64,000 nt of DNA from Deltaproteobacteria bacterium (GTDB lineage Bacteria; Desulfobacterota; Desulfobacteria; Desulfobacterales; Desulfosarcinaceae). The translations under genes were made by a program, and so were the position numbers. Every line of letters begins with the position of its first letter. Within the stretch, counting starts at the first letter, position 1. The stretch covers positions 1-64,000 of the forward strand of contig JAHLLR010000019.1 of NCBI GenBank assembly GCA_020444075.1, written 5' to 3'. Below the pieces are notes generated by a model. It had not been told where the DNA came from, made no database searches, and saw only the letters and a list, made by a program, of their open reading frames with translations. Below are positions 27,054-36,862 of this stretch, in pieces.

Positions 27054-27650
27054 ATGAGCGAAAAAAAGATATCCGGATATGTCAAATCAGAAAATGTTAT
27101 CTGGTTTGTGGTGGCATCGCTTCTGATCGGATTTGTGGCGGGTGTGGCCTTTGGTATATATAAAAGCGGAACGATAGCCGATCCCCATCAACCGGCACCA
27201 TCGGCGGGTATGGATGTCGAGCGGCAGCAGGCAATTGACACCCTCAAGGCCCAGACCGAGAAAAATCCTCAGGATATGGCTGCGTGGGTTGCGCTGGGAC
27301 ATCAATACTTCGATGCCAACCTCCCGGACGAAGCCATCGCCGCCTATGAAAAGGCGCTGGCCATAGAGCCGGAAAACGCTGACGTATGGACGGATCTGGG
27401 TGTCATGTATCGAAGGAGCGGCAGTCCTGAAAAAGCGGTGGATGCCTTCGACCGGGCCATGAATATCGATTCCTCCCATGAGATTTCGCGATTCAACAAG
27501 GGTATTGTCCTTTTTCATGACCTCAAGGATGAGAAAGGGGCCCTGGCGGCGTGGGAATCGCTGCTGGCGATCAACCCGAAAGCGACGTCTCCCGGCGGCC
27601 AGACGGTTCGGGAACTGGTTGATCACATCAAGCAGAAACACCAGGACTGA
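27054..27650 (+). CDS. Membrane-anchored TPR protein
   Basis: A 198-residue protein with an uncleaved N-terminal membrane anchor (about residues 17-37, IWFVVASLLIGFVAGVAFGI) and a periplasmic TPR region. Two to three TPRs are clear: AAWVALGHQYFDANLPDEAI, DVWTDLGVMYRRSGSPEKAV and a third around KGIVLFHDLKDEKGALAAW. The layout resembles NrfG/CcmH-type scaffolds used in cytochrome c assembly, but no cytochrome genes lie nearby. A strong AAAGGACAGGG site precedes the ATG. It forms an operon with the NUDIX gene two bases downstream. Confidence 0.8.
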   Translation: MSEKKISGYVKSENVIWFVVASLLIGFVAGVAFGIYKSGTIADPHQPAPSAGMDVERQQAIDTLKAQTEKNPQDMAAWVALGHQYFDANLPDEAIAAYEKALAIEPENADVWTDLGVMYRRSGSPEKAVDAFDRAMNIDSSHEISRFNKGIVLFHDLKDEKGALAAWESLLAINPKATSPGGQTVRELVDHIKQKHQD

Positions 27651-27652
27651 AG

Positions 27653-28195
27653 ATGCGTAAATCGATTTGCAACCACTCCACACTAATCAGAAAGGGCAGG
27701 GTGTTCGATTTTTACAATGAGAATATCACCCTGCCCAACGGCGTCACCCTGGATATGGAGATTATCCGTCATCCCGGTGCGGCGGCCATTGTACCGTTGA
27801 TGGATGACCATACGGTAATACTTCTCAAACAGTACCGTCATGCGGTTGGTGGTTTTATCTGGGAAATTCCGGCAGGGACATTGAATCCGGGCGAAGATGC
27901 CCGCCAGTGTGCCGAACGCGAATTAACCGAGGAAACCGGATATGCTGCCCGGCATTTTGAAAGATTGGCTGAAATCACCCCGCTTCCGGCCTACTCGGAC
28001 GAACGCATTCACCTGTTTCTGGCCACGGGTCTAACCAGGGCGTCACAGAACCTGGATGAAGACGAACTGCTCTCGGTCCATCGGTTTGATTTGCATCAGG
28101 CCATTGAAATGATCGCTGGGGGTGAGATTCAGGACGCCAAAACCATGGCAGGACTGCAATTGGCCGCCGGCCGATCGGCCCGATTCGAAATATGA
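27653..28195 (+). CDS. NUDIX hydrolase, ADP-ribose pyrophosphatase type
   Basis: A 180-residue NUDIX enzyme. The Nudix box is GEDARQCAERELTEETGYAA, matching GX5EX7REUXEEXGU. The preceding EIPAGTLNPGE is typical of the NudF/ADP-ribose pyrophosphatase branch, which cleaves ADP-ribose to AMP and ribose-5-phosphate. Cytosolic; size is normal for NudF. The ATG lies two bases after the TPR gene's stop with an AGGACTGAAG ribosome site in the end of that gene, so the two are co-translated. It is convergent with the MFS gene. Confidence 0.88.
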   Translation: MRKSICNHSTLIRKGRVFDFYNENITLPNGVTLDMEIIRHPGAAAIVPLMDDHTVILLKQYRHAVGGFIWEIPAGTLNPGEDARQCAERELTEETGYAARHFERLAEITPLPAYSDERIHLFLATGLTRASQNLDEDELLSVHRFDLHQAIEMIAGGEIQDAKTMAGLQLAAGRSARFEI

Positions 28196-28210
28196 AGGCA
28201 GCCTACGGGA

Positions 28211-29410
28211 TTAACTGCCGGTCTGACCCCACCCCCTGAGCCCGCACATCAAACACAGCAACCCCAGACAAGTCAGTACGCCCGAAACACAGCCCGTGGC
28301 CAGGATGCCGCCAGCCTGCCATACCGCTCCGCCCATCAGGGACCCGAGCACTCGGCCGATGCCTGCTGTGGCAAAAAAGCCGGACATCATGGTCGCCCGA
28401 AAACCCGGAAGAATCTCGGTGCACAGGGACAGGCTGGTGACCAGGGTGAATTCGTAAATGAAGAAAAGAATGGCCAAACCGGACATGGCCGCCGTCAGGG
28501 ACGTATCCAGAAAAGGAAGCGCAAAGTAGCTCAGGACGGAAAGGCTCAAACCGACAAGCAGTGCACGCTTTAAACCGATTCGGTCGGAAACTGCGGCGGT
28601 GAGGCCTTCTCCCGCCAGTTCAGCCGCACCGATGAGGCTGGTTCCCAAGCCCAGGGCCACGATGCCCAGGCCAAAACTTTTCTCCAGCCACGCCCCGTAT
28701 ACCACAAATAGATTGTCGTTGGCCGCGCTGACAAAAAACACATAACCCAGGACGCCCAATGCGGTTTTGTTTGCAATCAGCCGCGAATAGGCGCCAAGGT
28801 ATTCGGAAGGTGATACCTTTTGGAGCGAAAGTTCAGATTCTTCGGGGATGATGAAAAAAAGGGCGATGGCTCCGACGCATCCCAACCCGCCCATGACCAG
28901 AAAAGGCGATTGCCACCCATACCGGTCCATGAGAATCGCCACCAGAGGGATGCCGATCAGGGTGCTGGCCGACCATGAGGTCTCCATAATGCCGATCACC
29001 AAAGCCCGACGGCGATAGGGCACCCGGCTGCCGGTCCAGGCCTGCACGGCCGGATCGAAAATGCTCTTGCCCAGTCCGGCCAGAAACAGGGCCATCAGTA
29101 CAACCGCATAAATAGGGAAAATTGCTGCGGCCAGCATGCCGGCCGCCAGCATGACCATCCCGGCGACCATCATTTTTCGGTAACCCAGTCGATCGGACAG
29201 AGGACCGATAAGTGCGCCCAGCAGGGACGTCACCTGATTGATGGCGATGAGCGATGTGATGGCCGACAGGGAAACACCAAGGCCCCGGCTCAACACGGGC
29301 GCAAAGGGATAGGCAAAACGCCTGGCGGTATTGAATACCAGGCGGAAAAAAGTGGTTCCGGCTATGGGCAGAAAAATAGACGATTGGTTTGTTGCGTTTT
29401 TTGGGTTCAT
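28211..29410 (-). CDS. MFS transporter
   Basis: A 399-residue major facilitator protein with 12 predicted membrane helices. The loop 2-3 signature reads GPLSDRLGYRKMMV, and a partial repeat occurs in the second half (AVSDRIGLKRALL). RRRALVIGIMETSW is a cytoplasmic motif seen in drug or sugar efflux members. The substrate cannot be predicted. The length is standard and the reading frame intact. It is convergent with the NUDIX gene and separated from the Hsp33 gene by about 120 bases with no obvious shared function. Confidence 0.85.
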   Translation of the reverse strand: MNPKNATNQSSIFLPIAGTTFFRLVFNTARRFAYPFAPVLSRGLGVSLSAITSLIAINQVTSLLGALIGPLSDRLGYRKMMVAGMVMLAAGMLAAAIFPIYAVVLMALFLAGLGKSIFDPAVQAWTGSRVPYRRRALVIGIMETSWSASTLIGIPLVAILMDRYGWQSPFLVMGGLGCVGAIALFFIIPEESELSLQKVSPSEYLGAYSRLIANKTALGVLGYVFFVSAANDNLFVVYGAWLEKSFGLGIVALGLGTSLIGAAELAGEGLTAAVSDRIGLKRALLVGLSLSVLSYFALPFLDTSLTAAMSGLAILFFIYEFTLVTSLSLCTEILPGFRATMMSGFFATAGIGRVLGSLMGGAVWQAGGILATGCVSGVLTCLGLLCLMCGLRGWGQTGS

Positions 29411-29528
29411 TCGGTTTTTGGGGGCTCCATTTCGCTCATGGCTGACAGCTCATCGAAAACCGATGGCATCTGTTTCGCCCTAAACGCTTTCGACCTATAA
29501 CCGAAAGCCGATGGGCTTCCTGTCGCTA

Positions 29529-30518
29529 TCAGTTCTTAGAAAAACGGGCCGCCACGATCCGGTCGATGTGTTCGCGGTCGAAGGTATAGCGGGTATTGCA
29601 GTGGTGGCAGCGGATCTCTACGGGGAAGGGGCCTTTTCCCTGAATATCTCTCAATTCGTCGATTGGCAGCAGGGTCAGCACGTTGCGGATCTGGTCCCGG
29701 TTGCAATGGCAGGTGAAGGCAACTTCCCGTTGGTCGATGAAACGGGGGGCATAGTCCCCGAAATGGGTCCGTACAAAGCCCTCCAGTTCGGTTCCTTCAG
29801 CCAGAACGGCACCGATCGATGGCAGTTCCACAACCCGATCTTCGATCTGTCGGACCACCGCATCGTCGGCGTCGGGCATGGCCTGCAGGAACATGCCGCC
29901 GGCTGCCGCCACATTTCCCTTACTGTCGAAATTGACGCTGAGGCTGAATGAGGTGGGGATCTGCTCCGAGGTGAGATAGTAATGGGCCAGATCCTTGGCC
30001 AGACTGCCGTGGGCCATCATCACCTTGCCGGTAAAGGGTCTTTTGGCATCGGCCAGGGTGCGGGTCACCGAGATAAACCCGGCTCCGAAAAATGGGGACA
30101 GGTTGAAATTTTCCAGGGGTTTTTCAACAGGGATGGGCACATTTTTTAAAAACCCACGCACTTCGCCGCCCGCGTTGGCTTCGACAACCAGGCCTTTGAC
30201 GGGTCCGGAGCAGTCCACCTGCAGGCACAGGCGATCTTTGCCTTTGAGGCCGGCACCCATCAGGCAGGCACCCAGATAAGCGTGGCCGAGAACCAGCGTC
30301 TCCAGGATGCCCAATTCGTGGTTCCAACGCATCTGGTTGATCATCCAACTGCCGTTGAGCAAAGCCCCGCGAATGGTGTCATCGGCCATCAGGAATGTCT
30401 GCAGGCCATCTTCTTCAGGCCGAGGGTGGTTCGCAAGACTGCTATCTGGTTTTTTCTTTTCCATGGGTAGGGTTAATCCCTTTTTTGGGTTTAAGCCGGT
30501 AGGGGGGTCTGACTTCAT
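29529..30518 (-). CDS. hslO: Redox-regulated chaperone Hsp33
   Basis: A 329-residue Hsp33 homologue, a cytosolic holdase switched on by oxidants through release of zinc. The C-terminal zinc site is present as CHCN and CHHC about 33 residues apart, within FTCHCNRDQIRNVL and VEIRCHHCNTRYTF. The N-terminal domain contains GAGLKGKDRLCLQVDCSGPV and the GKVMMAHGSLAKDLAHYY region. The extra 40 N-terminal residues before DGLQTFLMADDTIRGA are unconserved; translation may start at ATG 30464 instead of 30518. Downstream of it (minus strand) lies the convergent MFS gene's start side; upstream is a 137-residue gene of another operon. It fits oxidative-stress defence alongside the peroxiredoxin at 3 kb. 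Confidence 0.9.
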   Translation of the reverse strand: MKSDPPTGLNPKKGLTLPMEKKKPDSSLANHPRPEEDGLQTFLMADDTIRGALLNGSWMINQMRWNHELGILETLVLGHAYLGACLMGAGLKGKDRLCLQVDCSGPVKGLVVEANAGGEVRGFLKNVPIPVEKPLENFNLSPFFGAGFISVTRTLADAKRPFTGKVMMAHGSLAKDLAHYYLTSEQIPTSFSLSVNFDSKGNVAAAGGMFLQAMPDADDAVVRQIEDRVVELPSIGAVLAEGTELEGFVRTHFGDYAPRFIDQREVAFTCHCNRDQIRNVLTLLPIDELRDIQGKGPFPVEIRCHHCNTRYTFDREHIDRIVAARFSKN

Positions 30519-30572
30519 TGCGGGTTTGATCAGTCTTCCGGTTGAGAAATATCCGGTTCAAATATGAACGGC

Positions 30573-30986
30573 TTACTTCAAGCCTGATATTTTGCGCACA
30601 TGGTTAATTCGATTGCGGACTTGTTCCCTGTCCCGAATTTTAGAGAGGTTGGTGAGCAGACCCGACGCTTCCGTGGGTGACTCTTTGCGACTGTCCAGCA
30701 AAAGACGGTACCAGTAAGGGATGTCCGCACCGTAACAGGAGACCAGGTCCATGGAATGCTTCCGGGCGGTTTTCAACATCGCCTCACCGCGCTTCTGTCT
30801 TTCCCGTTTTTTGTCCGGTTCGCCGGTTGCATTCATCAGCGCCAGGTATTGGGTGAGTTCATGGTCAAGTCTGCGCTTGGTGATGGTGTAGCGAGCGATG
30901 GGTTTGATCCACAATCTGGCGATGATATATCCCAGCAGACCGGCAATGAAACTGGCGGCGGCGGCAATCATCAGTGGCGAATCCAT
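30573..30986 (-). CDS. Membrane-anchored helical protein, function unknown
   Basis: A 137-residue protein with one N-terminal membrane helix (about residues 5-25) and a basic cytosolic helical part with repeated Arg/Lys/Glu (KRRLDHELTQYLALMN, DKKRERQKRGEAML). It resembles small membrane-anchored helical proteins of sulfate reducers but I cannot name a family. ATG 30986 has AAGAAGGA upstream and lies 11 bases after the stop of the acyl-CoA synthetase gene, so the two are co-transcribed. Cysteine occurs once (VSCYGADIPYW). Confidence 0.65.
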   Translation of the reverse strand: MDSPLMIAAAASFIAGLLGYIIARLWIKPIARYTITKRRLDHELTQYLALMNATGEPDKKRERQKRGEAMLKTARKHSMDLVSCYGADIPYWYRLLLDSRKESPTEASGLLTNLSKIRDREQVRNRINHVRKISGLK

Positions 30987-30997
30987 GGGTATCCTTC

Positions 30998-33178
30998 TTA
31001 ACCGGCGTGCCGTGCACGAAACCGCTGGTACTCGACCATGCGGGCCGCCGCCTTTACCGCCCGTTCCGGCGTTTCGTAAAACACGCCCTTCAGATGATGG
31101 CCTTTCACCCGATAGACCGTGGCATCCTTTTCATCCGTGAGCAGGCTGACCCCGAAGACCGGCTTGCCGTATTTTTCCATCAACCGGACAATCTGTTCGA
31201 TATAGCTGTCTTCGAAATCTGAAAAGGCATTAACGGCGTCATCCAGAAAACTCCGCGAATATGACCGGTCGGCCTTTTCCACCGAATCGGCCAGACGCTT
31301 GAGGAAAATGCGGCGCCCGAGGATACCCAGGTTGATGACCGCGTCGCAGCCTGCCCACTGAAGCAGCGCTTCCATGACGGTCAAAGGGATGGACGGGTCG
31401 TTTTCCCCCACCAGATCAATGGGGTTGGAACGGCTCCAGTAGGGCGGCAGGACCTTATCGATGACAGCAATCAGCTCCGGTGAAAGCTCCGGTACTTCCA
31501 GGCCGAACTGATTGCACAGATCGGCGGTGACCACTCCCCATCCGCCCCCCAATGTCATGATGGCGATGCGGTTTCCCTTGGGAAGCGGCAGTGAGGAGAA
31601 GGCGGCCGACAGGTCCAGCAGTTCCATGGGTTGATCCACCTTGACAATGCCTGCCTGCTTACAGACTGCGTCAAACAACCGGGTGTTGGATGCCATGGCT
31701 CCCGTATGACTGGATGCCGCCCGGTTGCCTGCACGGGTCTGGCCGCCTTTGAGCAGCACGATCGGTTTTTTCTGGCTCACCCGGCGTGCGCTTTCGAAAA
31801 AGCGGCGGCCCTGCTTGACGCTTTCGATGTAAAGCATCACGGTTCGGGTGAGTTCATCGACTTCAAAACCCTCCATGTAATCCTCGATGGTAATCATGGC
31901 TTCGTTCCCTGAACCGGAAAAGGCACGGATGCCGATGCCCTGCTCTTCGGCAAAGGCCAGCAGTTGCGTCCCCATGTTGCCGGACTGGGCAACCACCGCC
32001 GTGGAACCTGCCAACGGACGGACCGATGTTCCCGTACAGAAAAAATTGATATGGGGATTGCAGATGCCCATGGTGTTGGGCCCGAGGATAAGAATCCCGG
32101 CATCCCGTGCTTCCCGGGCCAGTTGTTTTTCCAGCGTTTTGCCCTCTGCACCGGTTTCACCGAAACCGGAGGTGATCAGTACCACGTTTTTAATTCCCTT
32201 GGTCTTCATCTGGGGAATCAGGTCAATGATGCCTGCGGCAGGCACGGTTACCACCGCGAGGTCGATCTCTCCGGGAATCTCGACCAGCGAAGTAAAGGCC
32301 GGTTTGCCGGCGATCATGCCGCCTTTTGGGTTGACGGCATAGACCTTCCCCTGGTAGCCGCCGCTGATGGTGTTGCAGATCAGCATGTGCCCCCATTTTC
32401 CCATTTGGGAGGAGGCGCCGATGAATGCCACCGAACGGGGATAGAACAACGAGTGGATGGCCGGTGGCGGCACCGGGTGGGCATCCGTTGTCACACGATC
32501 AGGTTCGGTCAGGGTGATCAGGGCATCAACGGCAGTGAGTTCTCCGGTTGCCGAGGCAATGAGCGGATTAATGTCAATCTCGGCAATTTCGGGGAAATCG
32601 GCGGCCATGGCTGAAAGACCCATCAAGGTATCCAGAAGGCTTTCACGGTCCACTGCATTTTCTCCGCGAAATGGCCCCAGCAGCGAGCGGGACCGGATGG
32701 ATTCGATCATGTCCCTTGCATCCTGACGGGTCAACGGTGCCAGCCGAAAGACGACGTCGGACAAGGCTTCGGTCAGAATGCCGCCTAATCCGAAAAGAAT
32801 CGCCGGGCCGAAATGGGGATCCCGGAAAAGGCCGGCCACAAATTCCCGATTCCCGCGAATTTGAGGTTGAACGAGGATTTGCGCGCCGGGTGCAGCCTTA
32901 AGGATTTGCTCCGCCGCAAACCATACGGCTTTTTCATCGGCCAGATTCAGGTGAACCAGGCCGCCTTCGGTTTTGTGGAGAAGGCCTTCGGCTATTCCCT
33001 TGAGGACCACGGGAAATTTCAGATCGGCGGCTGCCGCAGCAGCCTCTGCAGCCGTGGACACAATTGTTTCCGCAACCACCGGCACGCCGTAGCTGCCCAA
33101 TATCCTTTTCGACTCTGCTTCGGTTAAAGCCGTTCTGCCGGATTCGAGGGCATTTTTTACAAATTCATTAAGATCCAC
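30998..33178 (-). CDS. ADP-forming acyl-CoA synthetase (fused alpha/beta)
   Basis: A 726-residue NDP-forming acetyl/acyl-CoA synthetase, which makes ATP from an acyl-CoA, or the reverse. Here the ATP-grasp (beta) part comes first (about residues 1-230, ALTEAESKRILGSYGVPVV), followed by the CoA-binding and ligase (alpha) parts. RSVAFIGASSQMGKWG is the CoA-binding Rossmann start, GPNTMGICNP and AQSGNMGTQLL follow, and SSHTGAMASN contains the phosphorylated His. This swapped order occurs in a known subgroup. The enzyme could yield ATP from organic-acid oxidation in an anaerobe; substrate unknown. GTG 33178 has AGGAGAT upstream. A small membrane gene follows in the same operon. Confidence 0.9.
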   Translation of the reverse strand: MDLNEFVKNALESGRTALTEAESKRILGSYGVPVVAETIVSTAAEAAAAAADLKFPVVLKGIAEGLLHKTEGGLVHLNLADEKAVWFAAEQILKAAPGAQILVQPQIRGNREFVAGLFRDPHFGPAILFGLGGILTEALSDVVFRLAPLTRQDARDMIESIRSRSLLGPFRGENAVDRESLLDTLMGLSAMAADFPEIAEIDINPLIASATGELTAVDALITLTEPDRVTTDAHPVPPPAIHSLFYPRSVAFIGASSQMGKWGHMLICNTISGGYQGKVYAVNPKGGMIAGKPAFTSLVEIPGEIDLAVVTVPAAGIIDLIPQMKTKGIKNVVLITSGFGETGAEGKTLEKQLAREARDAGILILGPNTMGICNPHINFFCTGTSVRPLAGSTAVVAQSGNMGTQLLAFAEEQGIGIRAFSGSGNEAMITIEDYMEGFEVDELTRTVMLYIESVKQGRRFFESARRVSQKKPIVLLKGGQTRAGNRAASSHTGAMASNTRLFDAVCKQAGIVKVDQPMELLDLSAAFSSLPLPKGNRIAIMTLGGGWGVVTADLCNQFGLEVPELSPELIAVIDKVLPPYWSRSNPIDLVGENDPSIPLTVMEALLQWAGCDAVINLGILGRRIFLKRLADSVEKADRSYSRSFLDDAVNAFSDFEDSYIEQIVRLMEKYGKPVFGVSLLTDEKDATVYRVKGHHLKGVFYETPERAVKAAARMVEYQRFRARHAG

Positions 33179-33300
33179 GCTGTCATCTCCTGAGAACTAT
33201 CGGTTTGGGGTCCTGTATCCAGAGCAGTCCCTTAACGATCAATAAAACCGATCACTATCTACTTGAGGCGGTTGGACAAGGTCAAGGTTTAGTTGAACCC

Positions 33301-36300
33301 TCAATACTGAATGGGCTGGCTGATGGCCACCGGTTGGTCGACGAAAGACTGATAGCCGAAATCGTCGAAGTAGACATTCAGGGAGCCTTTGCCGAAGGTG
33401 TGCAGGCCGAGGGTCGAGCCAAGGCCCGTCAAAGCTGCTTCCGAGCTGCGGATAAGCGTATTCGGTTGGTCGAGCGAGTCAACCCGATCAACAGTCCCGA
33501 CAGCGCTGTTGATCGCGTCCCATTGAATCAATTGGAAATAGTCCTTGTCCGCCGTCCATGGATCGCCTTCATCCGGGGGCCAGTTCAATTCCGGGGGATC
33601 GATCGGGTAGGGTCGTTTTTCACCATCGAGTGGATCGGTGTTTGGCGTGCCGCAACCGGATGCGGTACCATAATACGCCTTGATGTAACGATCCTGGGCC
33701 CTGAAACCGGTTATTCTAGCAATATCGGATTTGCCTGCAACAATCAGTCGTTCATTGATATTGAAGACTCCATTAACATTTTCCAGAAGCAGGGTGCCGG
33801 CGGCATCGTCTGTGGTCCAGTTGTCGTTCACAAGTATTGGCGAGCCATAGACGGTTCCAACGGCTCCGCTGTCCCTACCGATGATTCGATCGCCTGGCTC
33901 AATAAAATCGGAACCACCGGTATCAAACGTGATCGATGCGGATGCTTTGAAGCGGGATAGCAGGGTGGCGTTTTCGACATCGAAGTTATCGGCGGTGAAT
34001 CCAACGTTGAAGATGTGCCAACCGATGGTACCCGTATTGATCCGAAACTGGATGGTGGTGATGGCCTGACCGGCGAAGGAGGTGAGGTCGGCTTCGTTGG
34101 ACTGCATCGGAATCCAAACTGCACCACCGTCGATAGAGACTTCCAACGTTGTGCAGTCGGCCTGTAATGGGTCGCATGTACTCGACAATCTGAGTTTGAC
34201 CGCTCGGTAATCACACGGCAATTCAGGAATGGCGGTCAGATCCGTTATGGCCTCGGAATATTTTCTACCGGAAGTGTCAACCCATTGAGCCTCGGAAATT
34301 TCCTGGGCACTGGAATCCAGATTGACATCTGAAATCTGTTTGTAGGCCAACCAAACCTTATCTGCGCCATTATTGGTGGCCTGCCATAGTACAATGGCAT
34401 GCATGTCGTTTACCGGAATCAAGCCGTTCTCAATATTGTCAGGTGGTGAAGCGGAAGTGTTGCCTCTTTGAAAGGACAAGCCATAGGTATTGGTATTTCC
34501 GTAAAGCCGAAAGCACAGACCGGCTGAATAATACTTTGGAATGGGTAGAGGGTCATAGCCATGGGTGGGTGGGGACGGTGTCTCTACATAGCCGATTTTT
34601 ACCTGAACATCGAATCGATCGGGGTTGAATTGGACGGCGTCGGTATTCAATGCGATCAAACTGGCGCTGGGGGTGTCGACACTATACTGGGTAATTCCAA
34701 CGACCCTGAGCACGTTGTTTCCCCCAATGTCGGCAATTACATGGGAGCCAAGTACAGATGGATTCCACTTGTCCAGATTGTCGAATTTCTCATAAAACGT
34801 GATGCGCTGGGCTTCTTTCTCCTCGGGAATCTGGACATGATACACGATATCGCGGGACGCCATCATATCGCCGCTGCCTACGGTACCGGTAGATGTGATT
34901 TTGACGAATTTTTTCAATCGGATTTCTTCGTCTACCGTCAACGGGATATCAGAAAAACCAAGACTGTCATTTCGTTTGATGCCGGCGAGGGTATCGGTAT
35001 CCCGGTTATTTTCCCGGTAGGTGTAAGCGGTTCCACCCAGTTCAAAGGAACCGTTTCGGTCCGGAAACATGTCGCCGGATCCCGGCGACAGGGAAAGATT
35101 GCCGCCGTCTGAAACGGTCTGGCCGGATGGGACTTGGGCGACCGGGTAAACCGGCGTATCTGCAGCGACCGTCAGCACCGGTGAAAGGACAAAGGTGATC
35201 TGTTGGCCGGCCAGGTTGACGACGGGCGCCGCTGAAAAAGAATAAATGGTGTCTTCGATGCTCAGCCGGCCTGCGTCAGGAAACGTATATCCGGGTGCCA
35301 ATCCGCCATAAAAGCGCGCTACCAATGTGGTTGTGTTCGTGTGATCACCCACAACCGAAAAGTAATACGGGTTGGCGGACACGGTGAAAGTTCCCTGATT
35401 TTCCTGTAACTGGTAGGGAAAGCCGTGGAGGTCGTTCAACGCCGCATATTTTGCGGCTTCACCGGTAGCATTGAGATATTGGCTGGCTGCGTAGCGCATA
35501 CCGGATTCTGCCAGATAATAGGCCTGGGCAGATCTGCCTGCGGCGGTTCGATGCAACTGGGAGGAACTGATCATCGGCACGATGGCTGCGCCCAGGGCGG
35601 CAAATACCAGGATGGCGATGATAATGCCGATCAGCGCGCTGCCGTCGGTTTTATTGCTGAACGGGGTATTCGGTTTTGCTGGAGTAACCCGGTTAGTATG
35701 TTTGATGCACCGAACCACCCATAATAGCGGTATCATAATAAGAATCCATCGCATTAACGCTCGGATGCGTGGGGAGTCGAAGCCAACCGAGCCAGGCAGC
35801 ACGGTTGAAATAAAACAGGAGTATTGACCGCCGGTGGGTGGAGCGACGGGCAGGTTGACGGCACTGCCGCCATAATTATCGTTGTTCCTCAGGTGAACCA
35901 GGGTGGTTGCATTTACGGTGCTGCCGGCAACGTCATGGCGAAGCAGATTCAGTGAAAACTGGATGGTGGAAAGCTCCCGGATGTCGGCCCCGTTCCAAAC
36001 ATTGCTGCCCTGAAAATAATTCAGGGTGAATGACTCCACGCCATCGGTCAGAATGTCACCGTTGTTTTCCAGATCGGCGTCTGAAATTGGACCTTCCAGA
36101 TCGTTATACAACCTGATGGTATCATCCACCTTGGCAATGGCTCGAGGCTGGCCGTCCGCCGAGTAATAGGCGATATAAGGCCGGGCATTGTCCTGGAATC
36201 CGATATCGGTCAACTCCAGCAGTTCCCGCTGGATTCGGGTTGCCGCGAGCTGGATTTTCTGGGAAAGGGCTACATTTTCCCGGACTACGGAATAACTGCT

Positions 36301-36441
36301 GAAGGCGGACACAATCCCCATGCCGGCGATGGATGCGAGAATTCCGGCAACGATCAATGAAATGATGATTTCGATCAGCGTAAAACCGGCATCACATCTT
36401 GATCGGTGCTGATCGGGATTGGTAGTCGTTGCCGGTTTCAT
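33301..36441 (-). CDS. Giant fused minor pilin: PilW-like, PilX-like and adhesin-like region
   Basis: A 1046-residue protein that looks like two prepilins and an adhesin in one frame. It starts with a class III leader (DAGFTLIEIIISLIVAGIL) and a PilW-like domain (to about residue 200). This ends in a CFI-box-like sequence (SCFISTVLPGSVGF) and a short basic hydrophobic tail. A second prepilin-like helix, DGSALIGIIIAILVFAALG, follows with the PilX-like SAQAYYLAESGMRYA. From about residue 500 there is a large beta-rich part containing a LamG-like stretch (FYEKFDNLDKWNP). It probably adds to the tip of a type IV pilus. ATG 36441 has GGGGAAT upstream. It overlaps the preceding pilin gene's neighbourhood (operon of three). 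Confidence 0.75.
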   Translation of the reverse strand: MKPATTTNPDQHRSRCDAGFTLIEIIISLIVAGILASIAGMGIVSAFSSYSVVRENVALSQKIQLAATRIQRELLELTDIGFQDNARPYIAYYSADGQPRAIAKVDDTIRLYNDLEGPISDADLENNGDILTDGVESFTLNYFQGSNVWNGADIRELSTIQFSLNLLRHDVAGSTVNATTLVHLRNNDNYGGSAVNLPVAPPTGGQYSCFISTVLPGSVGFDSPRIRALMRWILIMIPLLWVVRCIKHTNRVTPAKPNTPFSNKTDGSALIGIIIAILVFAALGAAIVPMISSSQLHRTAAGRSAQAYYLAESGMRYAASQYLNATGEAAKYAALNDLHGFPYQLQENQGTFTVSANPYYFSVVGDHTNTTTLVARFYGGLAPGYTFPDAGRLSIEDTIYSFSAAPVVNLAGQQITFVLSPVLTVAADTPVYPVAQVPSGQTVSDGGNLSLSPGSGDMFPDRNGSFELGGTAYTYRENNRDTDTLAGIKRNDSLGFSDIPLTVDEEIRLKKFVKITSTGTVGSGDMMASRDIVYHVQIPEEKEAQRITFYEKFDNLDKWNPSVLGSHVIADIGGNNVLRVVGITQYSVDTPSASLIALNTDAVQFNPDRFDVQVKIGYVETPSPPTHGYDPLPIPKYYSAGLCFRLYGNTNTYGLSFQRGNTSASPPDNIENGLIPVNDMHAIVLWQATNNGADKVWLAYKQISDVNLDSSAQEISEAQWVDTSGRKYSEAITDLTAIPELPCDYRAVKLRLSSTCDPLQADCTTLEVSIDGGAVWIPMQSNEADLTSFAGQAITTIQFRINTGTIGWHIFNVGFTADNFDVENATLLSRFKASASITFDTGGSDFIEPGDRIIGRDSGAVGTVYGSPILVNDNWTTDDAAGTLLLENVNGVFNINERLIVAGKSDIARITGFRAQDRYIKAYYGTASGCGTPNTDPLDGEKRPYPIDPPELNWPPDEGDPWTADKDYFQLIQWDAINSAVGTVDRVDSLDQPNTLIRSSEAALTGLGSTLGLHTFGKGSLNVYFDDFGYQSFVDQPVAISQPIQY

Positions 36442-36457
36442 TTGATTCCCCAGTGGA

Positions 36458-36862
36458 TTATCGGGCAAACAGCGAAGTCAAGGAGTGGTCGCCCGATGAA
36501 ATCGTCACTTTCAATATCGTACAATTGGTGTTGCAGGAGGCTTCCGTCCGGCTGGCGTCGAACAGGATGTATTTGCTGTCGATTAACGTATAGGTCCCGT
36601 AAAAACCGCTCTCAACCCGCGTTTTAAAAGTATCGAGGGGGGTATTGTCGGTGAGCAGCAACTGCTTGTAGTCCGCAGTCATGTTTTCGAAGATCCCCTG
36701 CAGGGCCATGCCTTCCTGCATGGATAACAGGGGCTCCGCACTTCTCGAAATACTGGTTCCTATGAACTGCACCAGCATGACCGACAGGAGGGCGGCCACC
36801 GTCAGGGTGACGATGATTTCGATCAGGGTGAACCCCGATTGGTCCTGTGGCCTGGGTTTCAT
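36458..36862 (-). CDS. Prepilin, PilV/GspI-like minor pilin
   Basis: A 134-residue type IV prepilin. The leader MKPRPQDQSG is followed by FTLIEIIVTLTVAALLSVML, with cleavage expected after Gly10 and Glu at mature position 5. The rest is a small pilin head with two cysteines (SCNTNCTI) that may form a disulfide loop. ATG overlaps the stop of the upstream pilin gene as ATGA, so the two are coupled. It is exported and assembled by the type IV pilus or type II secretion machinery, whose genes are outside the window. Confidence 0.8.
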   Translation of the reverse strand: MKPRPQDQSGFTLIEIIVTLTVAALLSVMLVQFIGTSISRSAEPLLSMQEGMALQGIFENMTADYKQLLLTDNTPLDTFKTRVESGFYGTYTLIDSKYILFDASRTEASCNTNCTILKVTISSGDHSLTSLFAR

